64,000 nucleotides of DNA from CBDCYN01 sp965224205 (GTDB taxonomy: Bacteria > Planctomycetota > Phycisphaerae > Phycisphaerales > Phycisphaeraceae). The position numbers and the translations under genes were made by a program. The notes under the pieces were generated by a model. The model made no database searches. It was not told the origin of the DNA and saw only the letters and a list, made by a program, of their open reading frames with translations. Each line of letters starts with the position of its first letter. The stretch's first letter is position 1. Shown one piece after another: positions 7,499 through 16,400 of this stretch. Location: NCBI GenBank assembly GCA_965224205.1, contig CBDCYN010000036.1:41931-105930 (forward strand). The letters are read 5' to 3'.

Positions 7499-8839
7499 TT
7501 ATGCGGCGGCGAGGCGTTGGGTGGTGGGTGGGATCGGGTTGAGGGCGGTGCGGATCATTTCGAGCAACCAACGTCGCCAGGCGCATGGCAACAGCCGCAG
7601 GAGTTTGCGGAAGTTGGCCCCGGCGGCGGCGAGGATCACGTTCATCGCGTCTCCTACCAACCCCTTGAGATAGCAGCGGCCCATGCGGTGGTCATGTTTG
7701 GCGTGACCGATCTTCGGCTCAATGGCGCTTCGACGCTTTCGGCGTTTGCGTTGCGTCGTGGTCAGGCTCTTTGAGCGACTGCCTGCCAGGTGGACCGTGG
7801 TTGGTCCGCCATAATCATGGCCGCGGTAACCCCGGTCCACGTACGCGTCGCTCAGCGTCACGCCCGTGATCGATTCGACCTGATCCAAGGCCCGGCTCAA
7901 TGTGTGCCCGTCGTAAGGGTTTGCTTCGCACAGCATCGCCCCGACAAACCAATCATGGCGATTCGTTGTCGCCAGCGAGACCTTCTGGCCAAACTCATAT
8001 CGCTTGTGCGCTTTGCCCTTGCTGATGCACCGCACCTCCGGCTCGTGCAACGAATACAGCTTGTTGGAATCACCCTGACGCTGGTCCCGTAAACGTTGAC
8101 ACTGGGCCAGCAACGCCTTGAGTGGTTCGGTTAATGTCCCGGCTTTCCGCCGCACGTCGCGGATCAATCGGCCCGCCCATGTCCGCATCTTGCGCAGCTC
8201 TCGCCGCATCCGCTTGAACTGTCGAGCGTGGGCGTAACGACTAGCCTTGACCGACGCCCGCTTGGCCACACGCACGTACGACTGACGCAGCGCGATGCCG
8301 CTTGCTTTCGCCGCCCGGCCCAGCTTCACGATCGCTTTGTACAGCAGCTTCGAGTCCGTCGGATGCGTGATGTTTTTCTCCTGCACCGTCGTGTCCACGT
8401 TCACCTGCTTCATCTCGCGTTCGGGCAGGTGCTTTTGTTCGACCGCCACCGACACCGTCTGTTGGAGCAACACCTGTAGCTTCTCTTGACCCACACGCTG
8501 ACGCCACTTGGTCATGCTCGTGGGGTGGATCGGGCACTTGTGCTGGAGATGCGTGTAGCCGCAGAAATATTGCCAATACGGGTTCTCGACCCACCGGGCC
8601 ACGACCGACTCGTCCGACTCATTGAACGCGTGCTTGAGATAGTGCAGCCCCACCATCAGCCGGGTGGCCTTGGCTGGGACGCCCTGGTCGGGGCTGGAGC
8701 AATCCCGAAACGCCGCATCGAATGCATCCCAATCGATCTGCCCAGCGAGTTGGACCAGCGGATGCTTGGGGTTGAGCAGCTGATCGAAGTGGGCCTGGAA
8801 CAACTCAAAGGCGTCACGCGGGCTGGGCTGGGGCGTCAT
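7499..8839 (-). CDS. IS5-type DDE transposase
   Basis: This 446-residue transposase starts with the family's N-terminal domain (DAFELFQAHFDQLLNPKHPLV, the ARWVENPYWQYFCGYTHLQ region, and HPTSMTKWRQRVG). The first catalytic Asp lies in KQVNVDTTVQEKNI, the second in TLSDAYVDRGYRGHDY, and the Glu in RSAIEPKIGHAKHDHRMGR. GAGGAG precedes the ATG by 5 bases. It is full length and unbroken; the central Arg-rich segment is long. Its own element has lost continuity through the IS-A2 insertion just upstream. Confidence 0.9.
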   Translation of the reverse strand: MTPQPSPRDAFELFQAHFDQLLNPKHPLVQLAGQIDWDAFDAAFRDCSSPDQGVPAKATRLMVGLHYLKHAFNESDESVVARWVENPYWQYFCGYTHLQHKCPIHPTSMTKWRQRVGQEKLQVLLQQTVSVAVEQKHLPEREMKQVNVDTTVQEKNITHPTDSKLLYKAIVKLGRAAKASGIALRQSYVRVAKRASVKASRYAHARQFKRMRRELRKMRTWAGRLIRDVRRKAGTLTEPLKALLAQCQRLRDQRQGDSNKLYSLHEPEVRCISKGKAHKRYEFGQKVSLATTNRHDWFVGAMLCEANPYDGHTLSRALDQVESITGVTLSDAYVDRGYRGHDYGGPTTVHLAGSRSKSLTTTQRKRRKRRSAIEPKIGHAKHDHRMGRCYLKGLVGDAMNVILAAAGANFRKLLRLLPCAWRRWLLEMIRTALNPIPPTTQRLAAA

Positions 8840-8961
8840 CGGTGCTCCTCAAATTGCAAGGTTTCGGCTGATCCAATCGCCAATCCTTGCAATCTATAGC
8901 CATTGGCGTAAATAATCTTCTTTGACCGATAAGTGTGATTTCTGGCATGGAGGCCAAGGTC

Positions 8962-9297
8962 ATGACCTATTCGATGGACTTGCGGCAGCGGGTGGTCGTG
9001 GCGGCGGGGTCGGGTGAACCGATCGCTTCGGTGGCAAAGCGGTTTTCCGTGGCGCGGCCGACGGTGCGCGACTGGCTGGGTCGACATCGACGAGGGGAGT
9101 TGTCGCCGGGCGTGCCGGGGCCCAAGGGGCCGGTGAAGCTCACGGCGGCTGATGAGCAGATCTTGCGTGAGAGGGTCGCGGCCCAGCCGGGGATCACGGC
9201 CAAGCAGCTGATGCCTCTGCTGAGCGTGCGGGTGGTCGAATCGACGGTGTGCCGGGCGTTGAAGCGTCTGGGGCTATCCTTAAAAAGAAGTCGCTGA
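8962..9297 (+). CDS. IS630-family transposase, orfA (IS-A2)
   Basis: Same protein as the orfA of IS-A1: HTH region MTYSMDLRQRVV to LSLKRSR. GGAGG lies 8 bases before the ATG at 8962. It ends just past the slippery run CTTAAAAAG at about 9278-9290. Confidence 0.8.
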   Translation: MTYSMDLRQRVVVAAGSGEPIASVAKRFSVARPTVRDWLGRHRRGELSPGVPGPKGPVKLTAADEQILRERVAAQPGITAKQLMPLLSVRVVESTVCRALKRLGLSLKRSR

Positions 9298-9896
9298 TCG
9301 CCGCCGAACAAGAACGTCCGGACGTGGCTCGACGTCGGCGAAGCTTCATGATCGCCCGGCGGTTCGTGGACCCGGGTTCGTTTGTTTTCCTCGATGAATC
9401 CGGGGCCAAGACCAACATGACCCGGCTGTACGGCCGGTCGCCGATCGGCGAGCGCTGCGTGGATCACACCCCGGACGGCCACTGGAAAACCATGACGATG
9501 CTCAGTGCCATCCGGCTCGACGGCGTGATCCAAGACGCGACGGTGGTGGTCGACGGTCCGATGGACGCGGCAACGTTCCTGGCTTATACACAGCAGTTCT
9601 TGGCCCCGTCGCTGCGGCCCGGGGATGTCGTGGTGATGGACAATCTCTCGTCGCACAAAGGCGCGGGGATCCGTGAGGCGATCGAAGCGGCCGGCGCGGA
9701 CCTTTGGTACTTGCCGCCTTACTCGCCCGACCTCAACCCGATCGAAAAGCTGTGGAGCAAAGTCAAAGCGTGGCTACGTCGGGTCAGCGCCAAGACGTTC
9801 GACGCCTTGAACGACGCCATCGCCGATGCCCTGCGAGCCGTTCACCCCACAGAATGCCCCAACTACTTTCAAGCCTGTGGCTATGGAGAACATTGA
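9249..9896 (+). CDS. IS630-family transposase, orfB (IS-A2)
   Basis: Catalytic DDE part, in the -1 frame relative to orfA. It differs from the IS-A1 copy by Asp for Gly in VIQDATVVVDG (GAC versus GGC). That change lies between the first and second catalytic Asp and is not itself a catalytic residue. Confidence 0.85.
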   Translation: MPGVEASGAILKKKSLIAAEQERPDVARRRRSFMIARRFVDPGSFVFLDESGAKTNMTRLYGRSPIGERCVDHTPDGHWKTMTMLSAIRLDGVIQDATVVVDGPMDAATFLAYTQQFLAPSLRPGDVVVMDNLSSHKGAGIREAIEAAGADLWYLPPYSPDLNPIEKLWSKVKAWLRRVSAKTFDALNDAIADALRAVHPTECPNYFQACGYGEH

Positions 9897-9968
9897 TGCC
9901 AGATGCTCTAACACACCACATCCACACCGAAAACCCCGTCAAAACCAGCCTCTCGAGGGTTATTCAGG

Positions 9969-9993
9969 GGCGACTAATTACGCCAAGCGCTCT
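9969..9993 (-). repeat. relic IS-B-type terminus next to the IS5 end
   Basis: Read on the minus strand from 9992, this is TA then GAGCGCTTGGCGTAATTA, identical over 18 bases to the right terminus of IS-B at 7469. No IS-B body is attached; the IS5-type end begins directly inside it. It is probably what remains of an older IS-B copy into which the IS5-type element jumped. Confidence 0.55.
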
Positions 9994-10043
9994 AGAGATG
10001 GGAGTCATCCTGTAGAGAGGTATTTCCCCATCGAAACCGTCAG

Positions 10044-10064
10044 CTGTGGGCTGCCAGCCCGCAG
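10044..10064. other. strong hairpin downstream of the TPR gene
   Basis: CTGTGGGCT and AGCCCGCAG form a 9-bp stem (one G-U) with a 3-base loop. It lies about 120 bases beyond the stop of the minus-strand TPR gene. There is no U-run after it on either strand, so it may stabilise an mRNA end rather than act as an intrinsic terminator. Confidence 0.35.
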
Positions 10065-10186
10065 GTAGAATCGTTTCGTCGACAATCTATCTTTACCTAT
10101 TCAGGATGTCGGAGATGAGAAAACCCAAGGGGTTCACACGGTGACTTTGTATCGGATCCCCATCGTGGCCGATGCTTAGCGTGTGT

Positions 10187-12049
10187 CTACTTCATCGGTT
10201 CTGCACCACCGGTCGAGTTTTGAAGCCAGATCCGCCGTAGCAGCGGTAACAGCTCGTCCGCGGGATTCTGTTGCGCCGCTAGGTCAAGACCGCGCCGGGT
10301 CATCGCCGGGTCTTCCGTTTGGTACCCGAGATACGCCAACATGATCGCTGCATCCCCTCTTGAGCTAAGCACAAGCGTTTTCTCCAGCTCTTTCTCGACC
10401 CATTGAAGCCGGTCTTGGGATGGCAGCAGATTCACACCGTAACGAGTGGCGATCAGCTCCGGGTGCTGCTCGAACAAGGCCCGCACATTCAGAGCCGCCG
10501 TATGAAACATCGCTGCGCCCAGCTGAGCATGGATCAGGCCCACACGCCCCAGCGGATAATCGGGGGCCAGCGTGACGACCTGTTCGTATCGGCTCTCAGC
10601 CTTGAAGTACCGCCCGGCTGATAAATCCGCCTCAGCCGCACGCAGCAACTTGTTGATTTTGTCCTGCCGATCCCCCGCCAGCGTGGTGACACGAGGCAGA
10701 TCGTAATCGAGGGTATCGAGCAGCTGTTGCAACGCGTCTGGAAGGTCTGGCGTTGCGGCCCCGTCCTGGCCCACGGATTCGTCTGTGGCGTCAGGGGAGG
10801 GGGTTTCACCACGTGGTGTTAGGCCTCGGGCGGCTCGGCGAGCGATATCCGCCTGCGCCGCCCGATCGTTGGCCGCGTCGGGAGATTCCTTGTTTCGGGG
10901 ATCGGTGGGTTCCCAAGTCGCGGCAAGATCTTTTTGGTTGTCGGTCGCGGGTGACGGCTCCGCGGTGTCACTGGGTGGAGGGACGAGTTGGTTGAGGCCC
11001 AAGCCTTCGCGCCCGGTATTGTTTGACGAGATCGAAGGGTCTTCCTTGGCCTGCTGAATCTGCCGCAGCAGATCGAGGTACACGTCCTGACCAGGGGTGG
11101 CGAGGTTGGATTCGACGAGGTCGAACAGCATGGATTCGATCTCATCCAACCGGCCCTGGGGTGCTTGACCCGGCTGACCAAACGGCTGCGAGGAGAGCTT
11201 CGATTGGATCTGCCGACCCAGTTCCAACGATGGCCCTTGGGCGCGGATTGAATAATCGAGCCGATAAGGCCGCGTGTCCGGGTTGGCGGCTGGGTCGTCG
11301 GGGTCTTCGATCACTTCATCATCACGCTCCGGTACCGGACGATCCGAAGACAGATCACGGGCAGGGGCCACGCCCAATCCGAACAACGGGGAGGCCCCCA
11401 TCGACCGGCTGCCTCGTGGGATCAACCCTTCACCAGATAGCGATGGGGAGGACGTGGCGTCCTGAGACCAACGGAGAAACGGCTGGGGGGTTACCCCGCC
11501 GACAGGGCCGGCCCCGACCACGACCCCTTCTGATTCTTGACTGGCTGATGAAGAACCCGTGTAAAGATGGGTGTAGCTGCGTGATTGAACGCTGCCCACC
11601 CCCAAGCTCGACAAGGGCCGGTACACACGCGGCTGGCCCGTCGTGCCCGGCGATACCCCCACCGGCAGGCTGCGGGCATGGAACCTGAAAAGATCGTCGC
11701 TGCCCAGCTGGTCGCCGAACTCGTTCGTGCTGCCGTAGCCGACGTCATCGTGGAAAAAACCCAACCCGGTCACGTTGCCGGTGATCACATCGTTAGCTCG
11801 CAAATACGCCGGGGGCGCCTGAGCCTGGTTCACCCCACCGCTGCCGGCCCGGAGATTATTATCTAGAGCCCGGCCATCGCCCAACGCATTCTGAGCTTGG
11901 ACCCGTGTTGTCCCCACGGCCGTGATCAACAGGGCCATGACCACGGTCACGATCGATCCATCGCGGACACAGAGGCGGCTTGAGCAATTCTCAGCCAAAT
12001 CGGTCCTCGTGGCGATCCTTTCGCAACCAGCGGATATCCAACAGCTCAT
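10187..12049 (-). CDS. secreted TPR-containing protein, function unknown
   Basis: This protein of about 620 residues has a hydrophobic signal-like stretch (VTVVMALLITAVGTTRVQAQ) preceded by an unusually long basic, Cys-containing N-region. A Ser/Gly/Pro-rich, low-complexity middle part follows, with acidic patches such as DDEVIEDPDD. The C-terminal third has helical TPR-like pairs (INKLLRAAEADLSAGRYFKA, ESRYEQVVTLAPDYPLGRVG, AAMFHTAALNVRALFEQHPE). TPRs usually act as protein-docking scaffolds. The start at 12049 was chosen because GGAG precedes it by 6 bases; the ATG at 12055 directly abuts the GGAG. It lies downstream of the PEP-CTERM gene on the same strand, and the IS island follows it. 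Confidence 0.65.
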   Translation of the reverse strand: MSCWISAGCERIATRTDLAENCSSRLCVRDGSIVTVVMALLITAVGTTRVQAQNALGDGRALDNNLRAGSGGVNQAQAPPAYLRANDVITGNVTGLGFFHDDVGYGSTNEFGDQLGSDDLFRFHARSLPVGVSPGTTGQPRVYRPLSSLGVGSVQSRSYTHLYTGSSSASQESEGVVVGAGPVGGVTPQPFLRWSQDATSSPSLSGEGLIPRGSRSMGASPLFGLGVAPARDLSSDRPVPERDDEVIEDPDDPAANPDTRPYRLDYSIRAQGPSLELGRQIQSKLSSQPFGQPGQAPQGRLDEIESMLFDLVESNLATPGQDVYLDLLRQIQQAKEDPSISSNNTGREGLGLNQLVPPPSDTAEPSPATDNQKDLAATWEPTDPRNKESPDAANDRAAQADIARRAARGLTPRGETPSPDATDESVGQDGAATPDLPDALQQLLDTLDYDLPRVTTLAGDRQDKINKLLRAAEADLSAGRYFKAESRYEQVVTLAPDYPLGRVGLIHAQLGAAMFHTAALNVRALFEQHPELIATRYGVNLLPSQDRLQWVEKELEKTLVLSSRGDAAIMLAYLGYQTEDPAMTRRGLDLAAQQNPADELLPLLRRIWLQNSTGGAEPMK

Positions 12050-12055
12050 GATCAT

Positions 12056-12424
12056 CTCCTGCCAGAAATAACTCGCACGCGATCCGTTCCTCCCCTATTA
12101 ATCATAGATTAAGGCCCCTAGAAAAGCGATCGATGGCTATTGCGTAGAAATTGATAGGACGATCAAGGATCGATGACGATCTTGCCCCCGACACAACGTA
12201 AACGTCAGCGCCGTGACCATCACCCCGGCGTGACGTTTGAGGATCACGGGGTGTAACCAGTCAGCCCTGGATCTTAGAGACATAGACCGATCGCGCCCCC
12301 AAATACCGTATCGGGTGCGCTGAATACCGGGGATGACCCCGCCGCGTACACCGATCCTGTCGCCCTTTCAACCGGCGTGGGATCCACACCAAGCTCGGCA
12401 CACGCGGTTGCGTTGTAAATCCTG
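12056..12424. other. 369-base gap with two overlapping hairpins
   Basis: No gene was seen. Two stems compete for the same bases. One at 12200-12238 has 13 bp (AAACGTCA with TGACGTTT, then CGCCG with CGGCG, one bulged G). The other at 12221-12253 has 10 bp (CACCCC with GGGGTG, GTGA with TCAC, 3-base bulge). On the minus strand they lie between the PEP-CTERM stop and the TPR start. There is no clear U-tract. Confidence 0.4.
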
Positions 12425-13057
12425 TCACCCGATCCGGGCGGCTGTTGCGGGCCTAACCCTGCTTGTCTGCCACAGGTGAGCCAGTCCCAGCGTCGCTAAG
12501 ATCACAAAACCGCTGGGCTCGGGTACGCCGCCGTTCTGGGCCGATATCTCGATCCTGCCCTGGTCGTCGAGCTCCACCGCTTCGATCGCAGCGGGGATCG
12601 CATCGGTATTGAGGATTTCGGTCGCCCCCAGCTCCGGGGGGTTGAGGATCAGGCTATAGCTGCCCGGCTCGACACCCTCGGTGCTGACCGTGATCGTGGC
12701 CAGCAGCCCATCGGCCAGCACGTCGCCGATCCCCGCCAACACCCCGGCTTCCACTATGGACGACGGCACACCGGGCGGGGCGATAAAAGAAATCGGGCTC
12801 GCGTCCCCGAAGATCGTGCCCGTTTCCAGATCGATATCGGTGATCACGGGACCCGACTCGCCATCATTGATCTTCAGACGCAGGTTCACCCCCGCGGTCT
12901 GCTCATCGCCTGTCACAAAGATCTCGATCTTCTGATCCGCGGTATCGGGCAATAGCTCGTGATTGCCGACCTGCACCATGATCTCGCCGTGAGCCACCGC
13001 TAGCGACAGCACAGACCCCAGACAAGCCGGTATCGTACGTTTCCAATCCATGTTCAT
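12425..13057 (-). CDS. PEP-CTERM sorting-domain protein
   Basis: This 210-residue exported protein has an N-terminal signal segment (TIPACLGSVLSLAVAHG) and a beta-rich, cohesin-like body (VQVGNHELLPDTADQKIEIF, GVNLRLKINDGES, GVLAGIGDVLADGLLATI). It ends in a C-terminal sorting signal: VPEPSGFVILATLGLAHLW followed by a basic tail. Exosortases recognise such signals and process the protein at the cell surface, usually with exopolysaccharide production. AGGAG lies 4 bases before the ATG. The body's resemblance to cohesins is of interest because dockerin-like repeats end the giant protein just upstream; that pairing is speculation. No exosortase is in the window. Confidence 0.8.
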   Translation of the reverse strand: MNMDWKRTIPACLGSVLSLAVAHGEIMVQVGNHELLPDTADQKIEIFVTGDEQTAGVNLRLKINDGESGPVITDIDLETGTIFGDASPISFIAPPGVPSSIVEAGVLAGIGDVLADGLLATITVSTEGVEPGSYSLILNPPELGATEILNTDAIPAAIEAVELDDQGRIEISAQNGGVPEPSGFVILATLGLAHLWQTSRVRPATAARIG

Positions 13058-13414
13058 GATTCTCCTTATGCTTTGTTGCGGTTTTTGTTCTCAGATCCAC
13101 ACACAAGCGGGGATAGCGATGTACCACGCCCGCACGCCCCGACTGACGTCACCTTTAAATGAATCCACTTATTTCGTCTTTACTCTTTCGCTGGCTAGCG
13201 TTCGCCGATCCTCACCTGCCTGGCTCTTCACCAGAGATATCCATCGCGGACGCTGATCTTGCGCCGATCCCAAGAATGGATGTCGGCCGGGGACCAACAG
13301 CCGCGCCCAAGCGACAAGATAGCCTCGTACCCACGGCGACACGGACGCACATTTTCCTCACCCCAGGCCCCAGCCCGAACCGGATCTACTTATCTCATCC
13401 TGCTTAACCATGAT
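13058..13414. other. 357-base gap after the giant gene
   Basis: No gene, RNA or clear terminator was recognised. The part near 13058 carries the ribosome-binding site of the PEP-CTERM gene. Confidence 0.4.
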
Positions 13415-16400
13415 TTAACTCGGGATCTCAATCAGTTTCAGGACTGTATCGGAGCGCGTCAAGTGGTTACGGGCGATCAACGCGTCAATCACGTTAACAC
13501 GCCCGTCGTGATTAAGGTCGAACGGATCCGTGATCTTGGCCGAAGACGACCGAACGTTGGCCAACACCCCCGCAACGTCCGCCATGCTCACATCCGCGTC
13601 GGGCTGCCCATCACCGGTTTCTCCGATCCCGTTACCGTAAAAGAACACGTCGTCTTGGGCCAGGCCGGTGTTCTCGTTGGCCTTGACCGTTACCGAAAGC
13701 CACTTCTGCTGCACGTCGTTGTTGTCCCAAGTGATCACCACCCGGTCCGACCCACCCTTGCCCGCCCCGGGACGGACCGTAACCCCGGTGGGCCCGACAG
13801 CCAACGGCCAGTTCTGGGGCGTGTCGTTGTTGCCGACGCGGAACTCGAAATCGTCGGCAGTCAGACCACGGTTGGCCAGACCCGCGATGTCGATCATCAC
13901 CCCGTTGATCCCCTTAGCGTAGCTTGAATAGTTCGCAAAAGTCGCCACATGACCCGGTAGCAACGCCACCTTGTCGGTGGCGATCGCTTGATCGTCAGCC
14001 GCGTTGGCCCCGGGATCGCCGCCATCAAACGCCGAATCATTAAAGAATAACAACCGGTCGACCACGACCGCCTCCACCGGCGCTGCGGCCATCTGGACCG
14101 ACGCGGGCATCGTCACCAGCTGCAACGCGGTCAGCCGGGTCGCGGGGCTGTTGCGGGCGATGAGCATATCGATCACGTTCACCAGCCCGTCGCGGTTGAA
14201 GTCGAATGGATCGTCGATCGGGGCCGGGTCGAGCTGGGTCCGCGGGTTGTTGCGGGCCGCGAGGATGTCGGTCACGTTCACCAGCGCGCGGTCGTCGGGA
14301 TTGCCGAACCCCGTATCCCCCACCGCGTTGCCGAAGAAGAATAGGTCGTCTTCCGCCAGGCCGGTGTTGGCATTGGCCAAGACCCGCACGCTCAACCATT
14401 GCTTCTGGATCTGCCCGTCGTCCCAGGTGATCGTCACCCGGTCCGACCCGCCGTCGCCCTCGCCCGGCCGGACGGTGACCGATTCCGCCGCCGGCGCGAT
14501 CAACCACTGGGACGGGTCGTCGTCGTTGCCCACCCGGAATTCGAAATCGTCCACCGATAGCGCCGCCGCGTCACCCCCCGCGAGGTCGACCATGACCCCG
14601 TTAATGCCCAGCGCGAAGCTGGTGTAGTGATCGATCGTCGCCGTCTGCCCCGGCAGCAACGCCCGCTTGTCCGTGGCGATCGCGTCGTCGTCGCTGCCCC
14701 CGTTAGCGGGGTTATCAAAGGACGAGTTGTTGTAGAAGACGTGTCGCCCCACAACCCCGGTCGAGCCGATGAGGTTAACCGTCACGGTCTGGGTCGCGGT
14801 TGCGCCGTCGTCGTCGGCAACCGAGACCGTCACCGGGATCAACCCGGGTGTGGTTGTTTCGAAAACGTGACCGACGCTGAACGCCCCGCCCGACCCCAGC
14901 ACCAGTGGCAGGGCCACGCCGTCGCCGAAATCGATCGTGCCACGGATCACGTCACCCGCCCCGGCATCAGCGATCGTGCCGAGGATCGTCACCAGGCCAC
15001 CCAGCGGGGCGTCCACCGAGCCACTCGTCGCGATCGTCGGCGCCACGTTGCCCACGGAGACCACCATCACGTCCTGGCCAAAATCCCCGTCGGAGTCGGT
15101 CACCGTCAGCGTCACCACATAGACCCCGTTGTCGTCGGGCGTGAACGCGAACGCCGCGTCGGTTCCGTTACCGATCGGTTGGCCATTGCTGGCGTTAACC
15201 TGCCAAAGGAACGTGTGGGTATCCAGGGCACCCGCGTCTGTAAAACCAGCCACCAGATCGACCAGGTCGCCTTCATCGACCGATCGACCCTCTCCAAGAT
15301 CCACCACCGGCGCAGCGTTCTCGACCAAGACTTCTAGCGTATCGCTGCCCGACTCGCCGTCATCGTCGGTGACCGTCAGCGATACGGTAAACGTGCCGTT
15401 GTCCTGCGGGGTGAAGCTCAGCTGCACGTCCGTGGACGTCGCCACGACCTGCCCGTCGCTGTCGCGGGTCACCTCCCACAAGAACGTGTGGGTGTCGGAC
15501 CCGCCGGTATCCTCAAACGGGGCTGAAAGCTCGATCAGGTCACCCTCGGTGACGGTCAGGCCGGTCACGAGGTTCGCACCCTCGCCTGGTGCCGCAACCG
15601 CTAACCCCTGCCCCAGATCCACCACCGGCGCAGCGTTCTCGACGGTGGCCTGGATCGCATCGCTGCCGGATTGCCCCTCATCGTCCGTAACGGTGAGCGT
15701 CACGGTTAGTACGCCGTCATCTTCGAGGGTGAAGCTCAGCTGAGCGTCCGTGGACGTCGCCACGACCTGCCCATCGCTGTCACGGGTGACCTCCCACAAG
15801 AACGAATGGGTATCGGCGCTGCCCAAATCGGTAAACGTTGCGGGCAGCTCGATCAGGTCACCTTCGGAAACCGTCAGATCGGCCCCGAGGTCGACCGCTG
15901 GCACTGCGTTGGCGACCGTGATGACCCGGGTATCCTCGCCCGTGTCCCCGTCGTCGTCCGTCACGCGGAGGGTCACTGTGTACGTGCCGTTGTCCGTGGG
16001 GGTGAAGCTGAACCCCGCGGTTAAGGCCCCCGCGATGAGCTGCCCGTTGCTGGCGACGACCTGCCACTCGATCGTGTGCGTATCATCTGCACCGGGGTCG
16101 GTGAACGACGCGAGCAGGTCAATCGGATCACCCTCGGTCGCCGCCGAGTCCGAACCCAGATCAACCAGGGGCACCACGTTGTTGACCGACAAGACGATGC
16201 TGTCCATATCCGTCGCACCGCGGTCGTCGGTGGCGGTCAGCGAAACAGCAAACACCCCGTTGTCCTGCGGAGCAAAGGTGAACAATGTGTCCGCGCTCTC
16301 ATCCACGATCGCCCCGTTGCGGGTGACCCGCCACAAGAAGCTGTGCGGCTCCGTCGTCTGGGGGTTGGCCAATGCCGCGGCGGCATCGAACTCAACCAGC

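Larger units (their letters stand above)
8897..9908 (+). mobile_element. IS630-family element, copy 2 (IS-A2)
   Basis: This 1012-bp element is bounded by TA at 8895-8896 and 9909-9910. It is the inverted twin of IS-A1. It sits inside the IS5-type element, whose right 64 bases continue at 9911-9974. Confidence 0.85.
7476..9974 (-). mobile_element. IS5-type element, interrupted by IS-A2
   Basis: The ends GTCGTCCCTGAAAAAGCC (from 7476) and GTCGCCCCTGAATAACC (inward from 9974) form an inverted repeat matching at about 14 of the first 16 positions. TA lies on both outer sides (7474-7475 and 9975-9976). Without IS-A2 and its TA duplication the element is about 1485 bp, a normal size. The interruption falls upstream of the transposase gene, after a hairpin (ATTGCAAGG/CCTTGCAAT, about 8855-8893), so the transposase frame itself is intact. 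The boundaries are inferred from these repeats. Confidence 0.65.

Noticed and set aside
5444..9908. A composite transposon formed by the two inverted IS-A copies
   Set aside because: The bases right of IS-A2 (9911-9974) pair with the left end at 7476 as the missing end of the IS5-type element. Two independent insertions therefore explain the structure better than one composite unit.
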